A stretch of DNA of 64,000 nucleotides from an uncultured Dyadobacter sp. (GCF_946482605.1 NZ_CAMLSE010000002.1:124001-188000); one strand, 5' to 3'. Shown: positions 1 to 9,329, numbered from the stretch's first letter. The notes: generated from the sequence alone by a model not told the origin. Program-made: numbers and translations.

Positions 1-1
1 T

Positions 2-736
2 AAATGGCGATCAGCGGTCAGGCTGGTTGCTTTTGCCGTTTTCATTGCGCTGGGACTTCCTGAAACGAATGCACAGGATAAGATTGTTTTGAAAGACGGA
101 AAAGAAATACAGGCAAAAATCCTGGCTACGGAAGAACCTTATATCAAATACAAAAGATCGGACAATCTTTCCGGGCCGGACTATTTTCTCTACAAATCCG
201 AAGTACTGCGATTGGATTATGATAAGAATGCCGGGGCTGAACCGCAAAAGCTTTCGGCACAAACCGAAAATGCAATCAATAAAGAAATAGCGGAACTTGA
301 TTTGCAATTGCTGGAAAAGAAAGCAAAGGTTTACAAAAGAAAAAGTCTGATCCACTTCGCGATCGGGACCGGAGCCGTCGTAGGCGGAGTTGCCACATTG
401 CTATCGGTGAACGGCAATTACAGGGATTACAAAAAACAGATCAGGACTACCAACCACGAATACATTGCCTGGTATAAATCCAATTACGATTCGGAACCTG
501 ATGTCTCGGACCTGGCATCGGTCAAAAGTTTCGGATCATTCGGTTCTCCCGGGATTTACATGGGCGCGGCTGCATTGGCAGGCGGCCTCGCTTTTGAATT
601 ACTCGGGATAAAAAATACAGCTATCACACGGAAAATCCGGAAAGAATTGGCGGAAAAAAGAAAACAACTGTCCTGGCAGCCGTTCTATCAGCATGCCGGC
701 AGGACAGGCGGTATCCGGTTATCCCTCCGATTCTAA
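2..736 (+). CDS. Exported hypothetical protein, 5' end outside the window
   Basis: The reading frame is open to the left edge. Upstream of the first internal start-like codon (a TTG at 89) it encodes a hydrophobic stretch ending in an Ala-rich cleavage region (residues ...ETNAQDK), so the true start lies just off the window and the protein carries a signal peptide. After it comes a module of about 50 residues (DKIVLKDGKEIQAKIL... to ...SEVLRLDYD) of a kind common in Bacteroidota envelope proteins; a related version opens the mature part of the next gene product. Then follow a charged helical stretch and two hydrophobic Gly/Ala-rich segments (near nucleotides 355-410 and 555-605), suggesting membrane attachment. 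It is 48 bases from the caspase gene and is probably the first visible gene of that operon. I do not recognise a named function. Confidence 0.75.
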   Translation, partial: KWRSAVRLVAFAVFIALGLPETNAQDKIVLKDGKEIQAKILATEEPYIKYKRSDNLSGPDYFLYKSEVLRLDYDKNAGAEPQKLSAQTENAINKEIAELDLQLLEKKAKVYKRKSLIHFAIGTGAVVGGVATLLSVNGNYRDYKKQIRTTNHEYIAWYKSNYDSEPDVSDLASVKSFGSFGSPGIYMGAAALAGGLAFELLGIKNTAITRKIRKELAEKRKQLSWQPFYQHAGRTGGIRLSLRF

Positions 737-784
737 AAAGCCGGACGATTCAGATCAACGATATCAACATCATTCCTATTATCA

Positions 785-2047
785 ATGAAAAGTTTGTTTA
801 CGTTCTGTCTTCTGGCATCCTGCTCCCTGGCACAAGCAGCGCTCCCGGCGGTAGGTATTGAAACGGATACACTTTATTTCAGGTCCAGGGAAAAACGGAT
901 CGTGGAAGTGAAAGAAGTATATCCCGACCAGCTCCGCTACATCAAGCCGGGCGAGGCGACTTTGCACACCGCGCCACTCAATGACATTGCAGAAGTGGTG
1001 TATGCCAATGGTGTAAAAGATATTTTCAATCCCTTTACAGCCACAGAAAAGCCCGATATCCGCTGGCTTAGCGAGGCGCAATACACCTACAAACCGGAAG
1101 TCCGGGTGAATGCCTGTGTACTGAACAGCGCAGAAAAGATACAGATCGAGGTCAATGGCGTCGTTTCCGCTGCCACACGCTCCTTCAAAACCCTCCCGCC
1201 CAAAGACAGCACCTGCGCAGGAGGAACGCCGGTATCGCAACAGGTAATCCTGCGGGAAGGCAAAAACGACATCCGCATCGTCGCTTCGAACGCATTTGGC
1301 GATGCCACTTCGGAAACGCTTTCGGTGCTGTTTGAAAGGGCCGGAAAAAGGGTGGCACTGGTGGTAGGCAACTCATCCTACCAAAGCGGGAGCCTGCTCC
1401 AGAACCCCGAAAATGATGCCAGGGCTATTACCGGCAAACTCACGGAACTAGGCTTCGATGTCATCGAAAGGATAGACGCCAGGCAGGGCGAACTGAGGGC
1501 CGCCGTGGCGCAATTCGGCAGCAGTGTCCAGAACCGCGACCTGGAAGTCGCGTTGTTCTACTATGCAGGCCATGGCATGCAGGTAGGCGGCAAAAATTAC
1601 CTGCTCCCGGTCGACATTAACCCGCAATCCGAAATGGAGCTGAAAGTGCTGGCTGTCGCAGCGGACGAAATTCTTGATCAAATGGCGGCGGTCGACGATA
1701 AGTCCGAGCGCACCAATATCATGATCCTGGACGCCTGCCGGGACAACCCGCTGAGCCGCAGCTGGACGAGAAGTTCCGGCGGCAAGGGCCTCGCGAGCAT
1801 GAGCGCTCCCCCGGGCAGCCTCATTACCTTCTCGACTACACCCGGCTCCACCGCACTCGACGGCGACGGCCGCAACAGCCCCTATACTTCCGAATTACTG
1901 AAAGCACTCGAGGTACCCGGCCTGCGCCTCGAAGAAATATTCAGGACCGTGCGTGTACGCGTCATGGAACTGACCAACCGCCAGCAGATCCCGATGGAAA
2001 ACAGTCTGCTGACACGCGAAGTGATCCTCAACAAAACTGTCAGATAA
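785..2047 (+). CDS. Secreted caspase-family (peptidase C14) protein
   Basis: A 420-residue caspase-like cysteine protease. Residues 1-19 form a signal peptide. Residues about 25-80 repeat the small module seen in the preceding gene product, ending in ANGVKDIF. Residues about 105-185 look like a beta-sandwich linker. The caspase fold starts at RVALVVGNSSY (about 189). The catalytic His is H263 in YYAGHG and the catalytic Cys is C318 in LDACRDNP, so the dyad is intact. The family cleaves peptides after basic or acidic residues; the substrate here is unknown, and the signal peptide puts it in the periplasm or outside the cell. The gene is followed 52 bases later by a DUF4384 gene. Family assignment is firm, biological role is not. 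Confidence 0.93.
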   Translation: MKSLFTFCLLASCSLAQAALPAVGIETDTLYFRSREKRIVEVKEVYPDQLRYIKPGEATLHTAPLNDIAEVVYANGVKDIFNPFTATEKPDIRWLSEAQYTYKPEVRVNACVLNSAEKIQIEVNGVVSAATRSFKTLPPKDSTCAGGTPVSQQVILREGKNDIRIVASNAFGDATSETLSVLFERAGKRVALVVGNSSYQSGSLLQNPENDARAITGKLTELGFDVIERIDARQGELRAAVAQFGSSVQNRDLEVALFYYAGHGMQVGGKNYLLPVDINPQSEMELKVLAVAADEILDQMAAVDDKSERTNIMILDACRDNPLSRSWTRSSGGKGLASMSAPPGSLITFSTTPGSTALDGDGRNSPYTSELLKALEVPGLRLEEIFRTVRVRVMELTNRQQIPMENSLLTREVILNKTVR

Positions 2048-2099
2048 CAGAATGCCATACACAGGCGATGACGGCCTGATGCAGCAAACGTAATCGGAT

Positions 2100-3542
2100 A
2101 TGAAACGGCTAATTCTAATGCTGGCTTTACTTTCGCCGTTTGGGACCGTCCGGGGCCAGGAGATCAGCGAGTATTTCCAGATCAGGGCGGCGGAACGGGT
2201 GAAACAGGTCCTGAAAGACTTCGAATCTGCTTTTGGTGTACTCACAAACCCTTATGTGACCGACACGGACGAACGCGCGGATGCGGACAACCGTATGTGG
2301 GCGAGCGTGCGGCCCGACGCCCGTTTTGTCAATGACCTGATCCCCCAAAATAAAGGTTCGAAAGTGATTGACTTCACCGAATACCGCAAGATCGCGGCGG
2401 CGGCCTATCAACAAAGTGGCATTTCATTGCATTACGAATGGGAGCAGGCGGAATTGAAGCCCGTCAAGGGAGGCTATCTCGCACTGTTCTACGGAACAAA
2501 GTCTATTTACGGAAAATATCAGAACCAAAAACAGGTTCGTCAGGAAGGCCTCCCCTGCCGTGCGGGTGTCTTTGTGACGCTGAAAGACAACCAGGTTACG
2601 GAAGCCAAAATCGGCTTTATCGATATGGACCTTCGGGAAAAAGGCAAAAAGCTTATCTCCCTCACGTCCCGGAAGAATCCACTCGAATTTGTGACATTGC
2701 CCGAGGTAGTGGACCAGCTGGCATTGAAAGTATCCCGGCTGATACCGCAGAAAAGCACGGGGACATTATCCATTGAAGAACTGACTTTCGAGGGAAAGGG
2801 TGTTTCCAATGATTTTTCCAAGCAATTGACCGGCATGATGAAGTCGTCGCTAACCCGGCTGAATCAGGACATTGAGATCGATACCGGTGCAATCCGCGGC
2901 CAGGAGCATTACCTCACACTGAAAGGAAATTTCTCACATGCCGGCAATTTCCTGAGGATTAATGCCCTCTTGTCCGATAACCGCAACAACCCGGTAGGCA
3001 CGGAGGTCCGGTCGGACATACTGCTGGCCAACATTGCCCACGGGCACATCGAGCCGGATGCACAATTATTGAAAGAAGCTGAGCGCATCCGGGACATCAC
3101 CGGAGGGCCGGAGGGCAATAAGTCGGAGGAAATATTCCTGGAAGTGAGTACCGACAAAGGTTTTGGTCCCCAGACCTACCGGGAAGGCGACATGATGAAA
3201 CTCAAAATTCGGGTCAGCAAAGCCTGTACCGTGCGCCTCCTCTACCGGGATGCAGCCGGAAACCTCCTCAGGCTGCGAAACAACGACTTTGCTGTACCCG
3301 CCGGGTCGGTCAACCAATGGATCGAAATCCCGGAGCGCTTCCAATGCGCACCACCTTTTGGACTGGAAACTTTGTTTGCCTATGCCACGACAGGCACATT
3401 TAAACCCATCGGAAAACTACGGCATTCCGACGGATATACTTTCATCTTGGATGATTTGAAAACAGTAATCGGGAACGCAATGGATTCGTCGGTTGCCAAA
3501 TGCATTATTCCCATTACCACGCAGCCCAAACGGGTGCAATGA
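2100..3542 (+). CDS. Exported DUF4384-domain protein
   Basis: A 480-residue protein with a signal peptide (residues 1-20, ending VRGQ). The C-terminal part, about residues 350-455 (from FGPQTYREGDMMKLKIRV to the FAYATTG region), matches the DUF4384 pattern: a beta-sandwich with a Y-x-x-G-D turn, a hydrophobic strand and an L-L-Y-R-D-A-A-G segment. The middle (about 215-330) has alternating strands and a helix resembling envelope proteins that bind small ligands or assemble on membranes, but I cannot name it. From memory, DUF4384 is often fused to caspase domains in other bacteria; here the two are on neighbouring genes, which suggests they work together. Same strand as its neighbours, 30 bases before the sigma factor start. 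Confidence 0.8.
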   Translation: MKRLILMLALLSPFGTVRGQEISEYFQIRAAERVKQVLKDFESAFGVLTNPYVTDTDERADADNRMWASVRPDARFVNDLIPQNKGSKVIDFTEYRKIAAAAYQQSGISLHYEWEQAELKPVKGGYLALFYGTKSIYGKYQNQKQVRQEGLPCRAGVFVTLKDNQVTEAKIGFIDMDLREKGKKLISLTSRKNPLEFVTLPEVVDQLALKVSRLIPQKSTGTLSIEELTFEGKGVSNDFSKQLTGMMKSSLTRLNQDIEIDTGAIRGQEHYLTLKGNFSHAGNFLRINALLSDNRNNPVGTEVRSDILLANIAHGHIEPDAQLLKEAERIRDITGGPEGNKSEEIFLEVSTDKGFGPQTYREGDMMKLKIRVSKACTVRLLYRDAAGNLLRLRNNDFAVPAGSVNQWIEIPERFQCAPPFGLETLFAYATTGTFKPIGKLRHSDGYTFILDDLKTVIGNAMDSSVAKCIIPITTQPKRVQ

Positions 3543-3572
3543 AAAAATTGAAATGGCTTGGAAAACACGCTG

Positions 3573-4250
3573 ATGAACTCAAAGGACCCTTGTAAGTCCT
3601 ATCGACAATCGGAATCGGGATTTTACCAGGAACTGCGCGACGGTGCGGAGGAGGCCTTTTCGTGCCTCTACCAGCAAACTTACCGCCAATGCATTCCATA
3701 TGCTTTGGAAAGGGGCACAGCACACGACGATGCGCGGGACCTTTTGCAGGATTGCCTCGCGATATTTATCGAAAAAATCAGGGATGGCAGCTATGTGTAT
3801 CAGGAAGGCGTGCAGATCACAACTTATTTCTATCGCATTTATATCAATCAATGGAAAAAAAGCCTGGAAAACAGGTCCCGGAAAAAGGAAGTCAGGCTGG
3901 AAATGAATCCAGGCACGGACGACGATAACTCCGAAAGTTTCGGCAGCATGACGACGCATTCGATAACCCGTGCAGTACTGACCGGCGAGGACGGAGATGA
4001 ACAGATCATCGACATTCCGGACCAGATCCTGGAAGCCTACGACGACGACGAGCGGAGCTGGATATTTAAAAAGCTGCACAGGGCGTTTGGCCTGCTCGCC
4101 GAGGATTGCCGGAAAATGCTCCACTGGTTCTATGTAGAAGACCGGTCATTGCGGGAAATAGCGACGGAATTGGGCATGACCGAGAACTCCGCCACTGTAA
4201 AGCGCTTCAAGTGTGCCAAATATCTGAAAGATAAATTCCATTTAGGATGA
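3573..4250 (+). CDS. ECF-type RNA polymerase sigma-70 factor
   Basis: A 225-residue sigma factor. Region 2 lies at about residues 20-75 (AFSCLYQQTYRQCIPYA, then DARDLLQDCLAIFIEK), and region 4 at the C-terminus (DCRKMLHWFYVEDRSLREIA, then TENSATVKRFKCAKYLKDKF) with the helix-turn-helix. Between them is an acidic linker longer than in typical ECF factors (PGTDDDNSESFGSM... EAYDDDER). I chose the ATG at 3573; an in-frame TTG five codons upstream is less likely. It lies inside the caspase operon and 57 bases before a single-pass membrane protein placed like an anti-sigma factor, so it probably controls this operon or its targets in response to an envelope signal. Its promoter targets are not visible. 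Confidence 0.9.
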   Translation: MNSKDPCKSYRQSESGFYQELRDGAEEAFSCLYQQTYRQCIPYALERGTAHDDARDLLQDCLAIFIEKIRDGSYVYQEGVQITTYFYRIYINQWKKSLENRSRKKEVRLEMNPGTDDDNSESFGSMTTHSITRAVLTGEDGDEQIIDIPDQILEAYDDDERSWIFKKLHRAFGLLAEDCRKMLHWFYVEDRSLREIATELGMTENSATVKRFKCAKYLKDKFHLG

Positions 4251-4307
4251 TAAGGAATGGAGGCAGATCCGTATAAACCATCATGATCGTCCAAAAGATA
4301 AACTAGC

Positions 4308-5183
4308 ATGGAGCTTTCTGAATATACTTTTTTTGAAATTCACGAATACCTGAAAGGAAATGGTGACCCCGCCGCACGCGCAGGTTTCGAGCAACGTATG
4401 CAACAGGACCCCGAGCTGGCCCGGGAAGTGCGGCTTCAAAAACGGATCCAATCAGGACTGAGAGCGAACGAGTTTAAGAAAATGTTGGGAGAAATCCACG
4501 AGCAGTTGCATTCGGCTGGGGCCCTACCCGTATATCCGGAAAATAGCGACGGCACAACATCGGATCAACCACTTCAGATAAACTCTTCTAAAAAATTATG
4601 GCCCTATATGGCTGCCGCTGCGAGTGTAGTGCTCGCGATAGGCGTTGCCTGGCTGTTTTACTGGTCGCCGCGCCACCGGCCGCAAGTGGCGGTACAATCC
4701 GATCAGCAAACTCCCGCTGCTACCGATTCCGTTTCCGACGTACCATCGGCCGCCGGCCCTGCTACGAAAAAACAGGCGGCTCATCAGCCTTTGCCAAAGG
4801 CACAAACGTCGTCGCCTCTTTCGGCCGAAACACTTTTTGCCAGCTATTTCAGCAAACCGGAAGCATTGGAGAGCCCGTTTTCAAGGGAAAAATATGGCCT
4901 GAGTCCCGCGGCGGTAGCGCAATGGCGCTCCGACACGGCCGCCATGTCCCGGGGTATCCTGTTATTGGAAGAAAACCAAGCAGTCGCCGCATTGGAAGAA
5001 CTCGGCAAACTGGAAAACAGCCGCTATCAGAACCTGAAATCCGGAGCGGCCTGGTATATTGCACTCGCTTTCCTTCGCCTGGACCAGCGGGAAAAGTGTC
5101 GGGAGCAGCTGAATGGAATTGCTGCGGACACGACAAGCGCTTATCGTGAAAAGGCCCAAAGGCTATCGGAGCAACTCGATTAA
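4308..5183 (+). CDS. Single-pass membrane protein, candidate anti-sigma factor
   Basis: A 291-residue protein in the usual place of an anti-sigma factor, directly after the sigma gene. The N-terminal cytoplasmic part (residues 1-95) contains a helical stretch, EYLKGNGDPAARAGFEQRMQ, like the start of Bacteroidota anti-sigma proteins, but no HxxxCxxC zinc motif. One membrane segment lies at about 98-117 (MAAAASVVLAIGVAWLFYW). The outer part has a Pro/Thr/Ala-rich linker and then helices at about 175-290 that resemble tetratricopeptide repeats (MSRGILLLEENQAVAALEEL; GAAWYIALAFLRLDQREKC). The stop codon overlaps the start of the next gene by one base, which suggests translational coupling. The anti-sigma role is inferred from position and topology. 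Confidence 0.75.
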   Translation: MELSEYTFFEIHEYLKGNGDPAARAGFEQRMQQDPELAREVRLQKRIQSGLRANEFKKMLGEIHEQLHSAGALPVYPENSDGTTSDQPLQINSSKKLWPYMAAAASVVLAIGVAWLFYWSPRHRPQVAVQSDQQTPAATDSVSDVPSAAGPATKKQAAHQPLPKAQTSSPLSAETLFASYFSKPEALESPFSREKYGLSPAAVAQWRSDTAAMSRGILLLEENQAVAALEELGKLENSRYQNLKSGAAWYIALAFLRLDQREKCREQLNGIAADTTSAYREKAQRLSEQLD

Positions 5184-7120
5184 TGAAACATACCCTTACA
5201 CAACTTTTAGTATTGATACTTTTCGCTGCCGGCTGTCACATGGATATTCCAGGGAAGCCGGTAGCGGATTTTTCTTTTAATCCCACCGCCGGATGCCAGG
5301 CGCCATGCAGCGTTACGTTTACCAGCAGTTCCGAAAATGCCGCCAGCCTGCAATGGGATTTCAACGACGGAAGTCCCAAAGCAACGGGTGCCACGGTCAC
5401 CCACGAGTTCAGGAATGGAAGAGATTACCACGTCAAACTGGTAGCGAAGAGCGACGATGGAGGCAGTCAAGGCATAACGAAGATCGTGAACATCACAACG
5501 GCTCCATCTGCTGTGCCGATTGCTGATTTCAGCTATACCATTACCAACGACAGTATTGCACCGGCCACCATTAGCTTCGAGAACCTGTCCAAGGATGCGA
5601 GCCGGTATGAATGGACCTTCGGAGACCCTGCATACACCACCAGCAACCCCAACACCAGCCAGGAGCAGAACCCGTCTCACACCTACACCAATGCGGGCCT
5701 GTACGACATAACCCTGATCGCCTACAACGGCGACAAGCCGTCGGTACCCGTCAAAAAATCGATCCGGGTGAAGATCTCGGTTACTTCCGCCAATGCGTTC
5801 AGCATCCCCGGGGACAATAACTTCCCTACCGACGTCGTCTCCGATGCCGGCGGGAATATTTACATATCGGGCACCTTCAAAGGATCCGCCAACTTCGGTA
5901 ATGGCAACATCGTATCGTCCCGGAACGGCTCCACTGACTTTTTCGTAGCCAAATACAATGCCAACTGGCAATGCCTGTGGCTGTATACCGACGGCAGTAC
6001 AGGTGAGGATCACGGCAATGACCTTACACTCGATAACGCCGGCAATATTTACCTGGCCGGATCGGTGTCCGGCGCGATAGCCGGAGGGGGCATCACGCCG
6101 CGCGGGGGCCTGGACGGCTTTGTGATCAAACTCAACACATTCACCGGCAAGCGACAATGGATCAGCACATTCGGAGGCCCGCTTGAAGATCAGGGACGTG
6201 CCCTGGCATTCCACCAGACCCCCGCGGGCCCGAGACTGTACCTGGGCGCGACGGTCGTCGGGGACGGTAAGACCAGCAATATCGAGTTCAATGAGACTAA
6301 ATATATCGCCGCCGCAAAAGATTTCTGCTTCGCATACCTCAATCCCGTAAACGGTCAGATCACGAAATCGGTGCTTGTCACTAATCCAGGCGATCAGACG
6401 ATAGAGGCGCTGACGGTAGATCAAAACGGCAATGTATATATGTCGGGAGCATCGGACATGGGAATTTCCTTCCCCTCGGTGAAGCCTGCCATCACCAGCC
6501 TGGGACGGATCGATGCGTACATTGCTAAATGGGCTCTGGGCACGGAACAATTTGAATGGGCTAAACAAATCGGTTCGACGCTCGATGATTTCGGATATGA
6601 TCTCGCCATCGACCTGCAAAACAGCGTGTATGTGACCGGAATGTCCAAAGGATTCATCAGGGAGCTGAACGTGGGCTCGACCGGTGACGATAACGTCTAC
6701 GTGGGCAAGTGGAATGCTACCGGGAGCGCCACAATGGGCAAAAACGGGTTCAATGATGGTGATCCTGACTATACCGGCGGTATTGTTTTTACGCCCCGGG
6801 GTACCATTCTTGTTTCTGGCTCTTACTCTAAAAAGGGACGTTTCCCCTTCACCAGCAATGCAATCGTTGAATCTTCCGGGGAAACAGACGTCCTGATCAC
6901 CGAACTAGACCCCAACGAACTCAACCCGACCGGCAACTTTATGGTAACCGCCGGAGGGCCCGGTGAAGATAGAGCCGTTAAACTCTGCGCTACCCAGGAC
7001 GGCTATGTGTACAGCGTGGGAAAATTCGTGGGCACTTCTACCTACAATGGTGTAGTTCTGCGGGGGAACGCTGCTGCTTCTGCAACCTACAATACCTACA
7101 TTGTCCGATACAAATTATAG
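5183..7120 (+). CDS. PKD-domain lipoprotein with C-terminal beta-propeller repeats
   Basis: A 645-residue lipoprotein. The lipobox is FAAGC, with the lipidated Cys at residue 18. Two PKD (immunoglobulin-like) domains follow: about 26-105 (PVADFSFNP ... LQWDFNDGSP ... HVKLVAKSDDG) and about 112-200 (PIADFSYTI ... YEWTFGDP ... DITLIAYNG). The rest holds repeated strands of the form DAGGNIYISGTFKGSANFG, DNAGNIYLAGSVSG and DQNGNVYMSGASD, i.e. SBBP-type beta-propeller blades. Such proteins usually sit on the cell surface and bind proteins or glycans; no catalytic motif is visible. It is the last gene of the operon: a strong hairpin terminator starts 7 bases after the stop codon. Confidence 0.88.
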   Translation: MKHTLTQLLVLILFAAGCHMDIPGKPVADFSFNPTAGCQAPCSVTFTSSSENAASLQWDFNDGSPKATGATVTHEFRNGRDYHVKLVAKSDDGGSQGITKIVNITTAPSAVPIADFSYTITNDSIAPATISFENLSKDASRYEWTFGDPAYTTSNPNTSQEQNPSHTYTNAGLYDITLIAYNGDKPSVPVKKSIRVKISVTSANAFSIPGDNNFPTDVVSDAGGNIYISGTFKGSANFGNGNIVSSRNGSTDFFVAKYNANWQCLWLYTDGSTGEDHGNDLTLDNAGNIYLAGSVSGAIAGGGITPRGGLDGFVIKLNTFTGKRQWISTFGGPLEDQGRALAFHQTPAGPRLYLGATVVGDGKTSNIEFNETKYIAAAKDFCFAYLNPVNGQITKSVLVTNPGDQTIEALTVDQNGNVYMSGASDMGISFPSVKPAITSLGRIDAYIAKWALGTEQFEWAKQIGSTLDDFGYDLAIDLQNSVYVTGMSKGFIRELNVGSTGDDNVYVGKWNATGSATMGKNGFNDGDPDYTGGIVFTPRGTILVSGSYSKKGRFPFTSNAIVESSGETDVLITELDPNELNPTGNFMVTAGGPGEDRAVKLCATQDGYVYSVGKFVGTSTYNGVVLRGNAAASATYNTYIVRYKL

Positions 7121-7126
7121 CATCAA

Positions 7127-7155
7127 AAAAGAGCAGATGAAACACCTGCTCTTTT
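7127..7155. terminator. Bidirectional intrinsic terminator after the caspase operon
   Basis: A perfect 10-base-pair stem, AAAAGAGCAG (7127-7136) with CTGCTCTTTT (7146-7155), closes a 9-base loop and ends in a T-run on the plus strand and, through the A-run, on the minus strand. It separates the plus-strand operon from the convergent LTA-synthase-like gene and could stop both. Confidence 0.9.
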
Positions 7156-7258
7156 GTTTCTGGATGTGAAGCCATTGCTTACACTTGACAATCACATAGA
7201 CGATCAAGTCAGCGATTTGTTACAGGTACATATTTAATTGTCAGGGGTAATCTTCCTT

Positions 7259-9214
7259 TTACTTTCGCATCAACCCGTTCCGGAACTGGTAGCTGGCGCA
7301 TTGGTACCAAGCGACGGCTTCGTCGGTCAGTTTCGCGGCCATTCCGGCCTCTCGGACGGAGCCATCCTTGAAATCCGGCCGGAATGTGCCGGCAATACGC
7401 TGTGGCTTCAACACCACCAGTGAATCGTGCCGGATGTATCCCAGGCTTTGATAGGTGCTGATGAAAGCTCTCTCCCGGCCCGGTTCGAGCTTAAAAATGT
7501 CGTAGCCGAAAAACTTGCTGCGGTAAGAAAAATGCAGCAGGCCGAGAATCGTCGGACCCAGGTCGATCTGGCTCATCAGCCTGGGCATCGTGCCGGGCTT
7601 GATTAACCCCGGAGCGTACACGAGTAAGGGTATTTTATACTTGTTGACCGGCAGGTCGGTTTTACCGGCACTCGATGCACAATGGTCGGCAACGATCACG
7701 AAAAGGGTGTTACTGAACCAGGGCTTGTTTTTGGCTTCCCTGATAAATCTGCCGATCGCGTAATCGGTGTATTTTACGGCCCCTTCCCTGCTGCTGTGCG
7801 AAGGGATATCGATCCGTCCCGCCGGGTAGGTGTATGGCCGGTGGTTGGAGGTGGTCATGATATGTGCAAATACAGGCTTCTTTTTGTCATACACTTTGTC
7901 AATTTCCCGTGTTGCCAGCGTAAACAGGTTTTCATCTGCCACACCCCAGATATTTTCGTAGTCGATATCCTTCCTGGTCAGCACCGTCCGGTCTACCACT
8001 TTGTAGTCATTATGGCCAAAAAAGTATCCCATATTGTCAAAATAGCCGTAGCCACCATAGATGAACCTGGTCTCATAACCTTTTTGCCTGAACACCGATC
8101 CCATTGAAAAAAGGCCTTCGTTATGCGGCCGACGCACAATGGACTGGCCGGGGGTGGGCGGCGCACAAAGCGACAATGCTTCAAGCCCGCGCACGGTGCG
8201 CGTGCCTGTCGCGTAGAGGTTCGTAAACAGCAGACTTTGTCCCGCCAGCGTATCCAGATTAGGTGTAATGTGTGCTTCATTGCCAAAAACCCCGAGGAAA
8301 TCCGCACTCAGGCTCTCCACGCTGATCATTACCACATTCATATGGAGCTCTTTCCCGGCATTCACGATGTTCCGCTCAATACTGAATGGGTCCTGACTTA
8401 CAAAACGGCTCTCCGGCGTTTTGATCAACTCCCGCATCTGTCCGAAAGCTGCGCGCTCAGGCAATTTCTTGTAAAACTGGTTGTAATCCAGCTCGTTATT
8501 GCGATAAGCTGCAAACAGCTCATACATGCCATTTCCAGCCAGCTCGTTGACATAAGTGTTTTCACTGAACTGCCTTATTTTATTATCAACCAGAAAAAAT
8601 ACAACCAGCAGCGAAGCCCCATAACCCAGCATGACCAGGGACCGCTTCCCGAACCGCATCGGATCGGTTGACAGCCGCACTTTCGTCATCAGCCGCATCA
8701 GCAGCCAGGTCAGCCAAGCCGTCAGCAACAGCAGTACACCCATGATCGCCTCTACCGGATACGACTGCCGGATGTTCCCGATTACTTCCTGCGTGTAAAC
8801 CAGATAGTCGACGGCGATAAAGTTGAACCGGGAGTCGAACTCATCCCAAAAGATCCATTCGGAAACCGCATTCAGCAATAGCAGGAAAACCAGCAGGAAC
8901 AACAGGGAAGCCAACATCCATCGGTGCGCCCTTTTGCCGGTGAACCTTGTCGGAACAAGCCAGCAGAAAAGCATCATCGGCAACATGAAATACAGGGCGT
9001 TGATCAGGTCGTAAAACAGCCCGATCCCCAGCATTCCCAACATGTTGGTTAATCTGAAATCGACATTAACACCGGATTTGATCATCAGTGCAAACCGGGT
9101 CAATGTCGAGATAGCGACCAACAACGCCGCCAGCATGAGCGGGGTGATCAGAAAGTTATTTTTCAAAAGGCCCTTTTTGCGGGCTGTGGGAACGAAACTG
9201 GTGGCAGTCAGCAT
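7259..9214 (-). CDS. LTA-synthase-family membrane sulfatase-fold protein
   Basis: A 651-residue protein with the architecture of LtaS-like phosphoglycerol or phosphoethanolamine transferases. About five membrane segments fill residues 20-215 (for example ITPLMLAALLVAISTLTRFA and ASLLFLLVFLLLLNAV). The extracytoplasmic sulfatase-fold domain begins near MNVVMISVESLSADF (about 295), which carries a metal-binding Glu. The catalytic Thr is probably in YATGTRTVRGLEAL, and the late metal ligands are in FVIVADHCASS. Gram-negative Bacteroidota make no lipoteichoic acid, so the product is probably a modified envelope glycan or lipid; the substrate is unknown. It stands alone, convergent with the caspase operon. 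A direct-repeat site at 9281-9300 resembles those before the response-regulator and barrel genes. Confidence 0.88.
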   Translation of the reverse strand: MLTATSFVPTARKKGLLKNNFLITPLMLAALLVAISTLTRFALMIKSGVNVDFRLTNMLGMLGIGLFYDLINALYFMLPMMLFCWLVPTRFTGKRAHRWMLASLLFLLVFLLLLNAVSEWIFWDEFDSRFNFIAVDYLVYTQEVIGNIRQSYPVEAIMGVLLLLTAWLTWLLMRLMTKVRLSTDPMRFGKRSLVMLGYGASLLVVFFLVDNKIRQFSENTYVNELAGNGMYELFAAYRNNELDYNQFYKKLPERAAFGQMRELIKTPESRFVSQDPFSIERNIVNAGKELHMNVVMISVESLSADFLGVFGNEAHITPNLDTLAGQSLLFTNLYATGTRTVRGLEALSLCAPPTPGQSIVRRPHNEGLFSMGSVFRQKGYETRFIYGGYGYFDNMGYFFGHNDYKVVDRTVLTRKDIDYENIWGVADENLFTLATREIDKVYDKKKPVFAHIMTTSNHRPYTYPAGRIDIPSHSSREGAVKYTDYAIGRFIREAKNKPWFSNTLFVIVADHCASSAGKTDLPVNKYKIPLLVYAPGLIKPGTMPRLMSQIDLGPTILGLLHFSYRSKFFGYDIFKLEPGRERAFISTYQSLGYIRHDSLVVLKPQRIAGTFRPDFKDGSVREAGMAAKLTDEAVAWYQCASYQFRNGLMRK

Positions 9215-9280
9215 TCAAAAATAGTTCTTGGAGGTGTCAGAAGGGTAATATCCCTGTTTTTCACCGGCAACCTATCGATC

Positions 9281-9300
9281 AATTCTGAATTCTTTTTGAA
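9281..9300 (-). promoter_or_regulatory. Candidate response-regulator site upstream of the LTA-synthase-like gene
   Basis: Read on the minus strand, two half-sites TTCAAAAA and TTCAGAAT start 11 bases apart. A 14-base core, TTCAAAAAGAATTC, is identical to the site upstream of the response regulator at 14468-14486. It lies 67-86 bases before the start codon of the LTA-synthase-like gene. Eleven-base spacing fits PhoB/OmpR-type dimers. No binding evidence; the role is inferred. Confidence 0.4.
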
Positions 9301-9329
9301 TTTGTTATTAATAGGTGAGTGGATGAATT

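Noticed and set aside
5207..6619. Minus-strand open frame of 470 codons
   Set aside because: It mirrors the PKD lipoprotein gene, whose lipobox, PKD motifs and propeller repeats leave no doubt about the coding strand.
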